From Lachnospiraceae bacterium (lineage in GTDB: Bacteria; Bacillota; Clostridia; Lachnospirales; Lachnospiraceae), in contig CAAGFP010000038.1 of the NCBI GenBank assembly GCA_900769175.1, positions 1-7,463 on the forward strand: DNA of 7,463 nt, read 5' to 3'. Position 1 is the stretch's first letter. Each line of letters begins with the position of its first letter. The notes below the pieces were generated by a model that was not told the DNA's origin, did no database searches, and worked only from the letters and a program-made list of their open reading frames with translations. Shown here piece after piece: positions 6,108-7,463 of the stretch. A program made the translations under genes and the position numbers.

Positions 6108-6173
6108 AAAGAGCCGGTTTTGTATAGGATAAAATATTCGGCCTTAGTCTAGATACTGGATATCATTGTGTTT
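6108..6173. other. Short convergent intergenic gap without a clear terminator
   Basis: This AT-rich gap separates the stop of the second ABC gene from the stop of the minus-strand membrane-protein gene. A loose GCCG...CGGC pairing is present, but the stem is only four bases with a large mismatched interior and no T run follows. I see no convincing intrinsic terminator for either strand. Confidence 0.5.
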
Positions 6174-6926
6174 TTATGATGCCGGCGTGATTTCGTTGTA
6201 AGAATCGAATTGTTCCGTATTTTCGCCGTATTCATCATTTTCCGTATCCATATAACGTTCGGGATTGTAATAATTGTTATAGCCATAAACCGGCGGTTTC
6301 CCCGAAATGACCAGCAATGCGATGCTGTAGGCAACCGGTGCGAGGAAAACATTTGAAAACAGACAAATCGCAATCCGCGCACCGAGAGGAACCTTGTAGG
6401 TAATCAGTAAATCGTTTTGGACGTTCCACATAAAAAGGATGCGTACTACTCGAAAAACGGTCTGGATAATACTAAAGATTCCGTAGATGATAAGCGAAAA
6501 AAAGCTGCCAAAAAACGGAAGCAGCATAAGAAACCCCAGGAAAGCGGAAATCCCCATTGAAGCGAGAGAAGCGACCAGGGGGAAAAGCTTAAATCCGAGA
6601 TACCATTTAAAAACAAGACCTCTGTCTCCCGTATGATAGATATCGCAGAAATTATATTCTTTTACCGGGAGCTGGATTTCGATGTAGTGTTTGGCATAAG
6701 GAATAAAAGCAAGCCATGGTTTGTCATAGCCGGCAAGATTTGCCATTCGGTACAGTGCAATCGAGGACAGGAAATACACGAGCAGTAAATTCATGATTAC
6801 GGTAAAGAAAATACCAAAAAATATCGTAAAGAAAATGATAATGCCACCATAATCATATAAGTAGGTGGACAATACATTTTTTATTGCTTCAAAAATATGA
6901 TTAAAGGATACATTCCAGACATTCAT
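6174..6926 (-). CDS. Unknown multi-pass membrane protein, paralogue of the next minus-strand gene
   Basis: I do not recognise a named family. The 250-aa protein has hydrophobic segments at about 28-56, 108-135, 137-158 and 182-208. The loop after the first segment reads RMANLAGYDKPWLAFIPYAKHY (split here: RMANLAGYDKPW at 60-71, then LAFIPYAKHY), a pattern seen in several uncharacterised bacterial membrane proteins. The last 40 residues form a hydrophilic, acidic tail rich in Tyr, Asn and Glu. The ATG at 6926 is preferred because AGAGGA lies 11 bases before it; an in-frame ATG at 6953 adds nine residues but has no good ribosome site. The gene converges on the ABC operon with 66 bases between the stops. 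Residues 90-116 align without gaps to the partial gene that begins upstream at the right edge, with 11 identities in 27. A role as an integral membrane protein is secure; function is unknown. Confidence 0.8.
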   Translation of the reverse strand: MNVWNVSFNHIFEAIKNVLSTYLYDYGGIIIFFTIFFGIFFTVIMNLLLVYFLSSIALYRMANLAGYDKPWLAFIPYAKHYIEIQLPVKEYNFCDIYHTGDRGLVFKWYLGFKLFPLVASLASMGISAFLGFLMLLPFFGSFFSLIIYGIFSIIQTVFRVVRILFMWNVQNDLLITYKVPLGARIAICLFSNVFLAPVAYSIALLVISGKPPVYGYNNYYNPERYMDTENDEYGENTEQFDSYNEITPAS

Positions 6927-6937
6927 GAATCGTAAAT

Positions 6938-6943
6938 TCCTCT
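6938..6943 (-). promoter_or_regulatory. Ribosome binding site of the 250-aa membrane protein
   Basis: On the minus strand AGAGGA stands 11 bases before the ATG at 6926. The spacing is long but similar to the ten bases used by the second ABC gene. It supports this start over the upstream ATG at 6953. Confidence 0.5.
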
Positions 6944-6953
6944 CTGACAGCAT

Positions 6954-7014
6954 ACCTATTTACATGCAAGTGTGTGTCCATAGCGGAGCATTTAACAGCG
7001 GTTACGGGCACCGG
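6954..7014 (-). other. Gap upstream of the 250-aa membrane-protein gene
   Basis: This stretch lies between the hairpin terminator and the start region of the minus-strand gene. No good promoter was found on the minus strand: TTGTTC and a following TTAAAT are the nearest hexamers, and they overlap the terminator tail. The gene may depend partly on read-through from its paralogue. Confidence 0.3.
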
Positions 7015-7056
7015 AACAATAAACAAGGAGCCGCCATCTTTATGATGCAGCTCCTT
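7015..7056 (-). terminator. Intrinsic terminator after the partial membrane-protein gene
   Basis: Read on the minus strand, AAGGAGC at the foot pairs with GCTCCTT. The stem continues through one G-U pair, GC pairs, one bulged G and CATC/GATG to a five-base ATAAA loop (7025-7056 in plus coordinates). A T-rich tail, TGTTTATTGTT, follows. It lies 25 bases after the stop of the upstream minus-strand gene and separates it from the 250-aa gene. Confidence 0.75.
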
Positions 7057-7081
7057 ACTATTATAACCTGTTTCATTCAAA

Positions 7082-7463
7082 TTAGAAAGAGTAGTCTTTT
7101 CTGAACTGTTCGTAATTGCCTGCACCGTATTCGGGCTCTCTCTTACAGCTGAATAAGAACACAATATCGTAAATAATCGGAATCAGGGTACCGATTACTG
7201 CAACCGGCATTGCAACCTCTTCTCTTCTTGCTGTTTTAAGAACATCATACATCATTCTCCATTCAATAAACCGGTAAGAAAGGAAGAGTAAAAGATTCAA
7301 AAGTCCTGAAATAGCATTTACGCCCGGAATCGAGAGCAGCGCAGTCAGAATCGTGCTGCCAAAAAGCTTGGCTCCGATATAAATCAAGGCAACAATTCCA
7401 CGTTTATTCGTCTTGATTGCATTAAAGAGGTTGAATTCCCTTAAGGAAATCGTCATCATCAAA
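7082..7463 (-). CDS. Unknown membrane protein, 5' end beyond the window
   Basis: The visible C-terminal part is about 126 residues. It has hydrophobic segments at about 22-45, 48-66 and 85-106, then a hydrophilic tail with several tyrosines (EYGAGNYEQF...). Possible starts at the edge (a TTG and two ATGs) have no visible ribosome site. The segment from EFNLFN aligns without gaps to residue 90 onward of the 250-aa neighbour, so roughly 80-90 residues should lie outside the window. A shared xxPxYG motif after the last helix (KREPEYG here, GKPPVYG in the neighbour) supports the match at the C-terminal end too. The two genes look like an old tandem duplication. The protein family is not recognised and function is unknown. 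Confidence 0.75.
   Translation of the reverse strand, partial: LMMTISLREFNLFNAIKTNKRGIVALIYIGAKLFGSTILTALLSIPGVNAISGLLNLLLFLSYRFIEWRMMYDVLKTARREEVAMPVAVIGTLIPIIYDIVFLFSCKREPEYGAGNYEQFRKDYSF

Noticed and set aside
6112..6150. GCCG...CGGC pairing as a bidirectional terminator
   Set aside because: Only four firm pairs form around a large mismatched interior, and no T run follows on either strand.
6927..6953. ATG at 6953 as the start of the 250-aa membrane protein
   Set aside because: The upstream bases on the minus strand give only a weak AGG directly beside the ATG, and a better purine-rich site precedes the ATG at 6926. It cannot be fully excluded.

Overview
The window reads as chromosomal DNA of a low-GC, Gram-positive-type anaerobe of the Clostridia, most likely a Lachnospiraceae plant-fibre degrader of the Butyrivibrio/Roseburia kind. 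This is inferred from four things: strong AGGAGG-type ribosome sites, AT-rich intergenic DNA, a lipoprotein cellulase with a charged surface linker, and a Clostridia-style FeoB-associated small Cys-rich protein. No rRNA, tRNA, CRISPR array, phage gene or transposase was seen, and no species can be named from the sequence alone.

Layout. Bases 1-278 hold no gene. They contain two good sigma-A-like promoter candidates, a perfect 12-bp palindrome and a long leader. Bases 279-1940 (+) encode a lipid-anchored GH5 endoglucanase, built as lipobox, acidic/lysine linker, GH5 catalytic domain, a linker of 25 asparagines and a C-terminal CBM2-like cellulose-binding module. Bases 1990-2163 (+) encode a 57-aa membrane protein with a Cys-rich tail, typical of FeoB-associated proteins but with no feoB in the window. 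A perfect 12-bp hairpin terminator follows, then an AT-rich 216-bp gap with a weak promoter and an operator-like inverted repeat. Bases 2416-4260 and 4260-6107 (+) encode two ABC half-transporters joined by a TAATG overlap. They form one heterodimeric exporter with one degenerate and one catalytic ATP site.

Bases 6108-7463 hold two minus-strand genes convergent to the ABC operon. They encode unfamiliar multi-pass membrane proteins. The second runs off the right edge of the window, and a hairpin terminator lies between them. Direct comparison of the two proteins shows that they are diverged paralogues arranged in tandem. This also shows that the methionines at the right edge are internal codons and not the start.

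How the genes fit together. The cellulase is a surface enzyme that cuts cellulose or beta-glucan at the cell face and probably acts with transporters encoded elsewhere. The ABC pair is a multidrug-type exporter of unknown substrate, and nothing ties it to the cellulase. The region looks like ordinary accessory chromosome with separate transcription units. I found no convincing new multi-gene system. The points most worth following are the orphan FeoB-associated gene bracketed by an inverted repeat, the paired unknown membrane proteins, and the doubly tethered cellulase.
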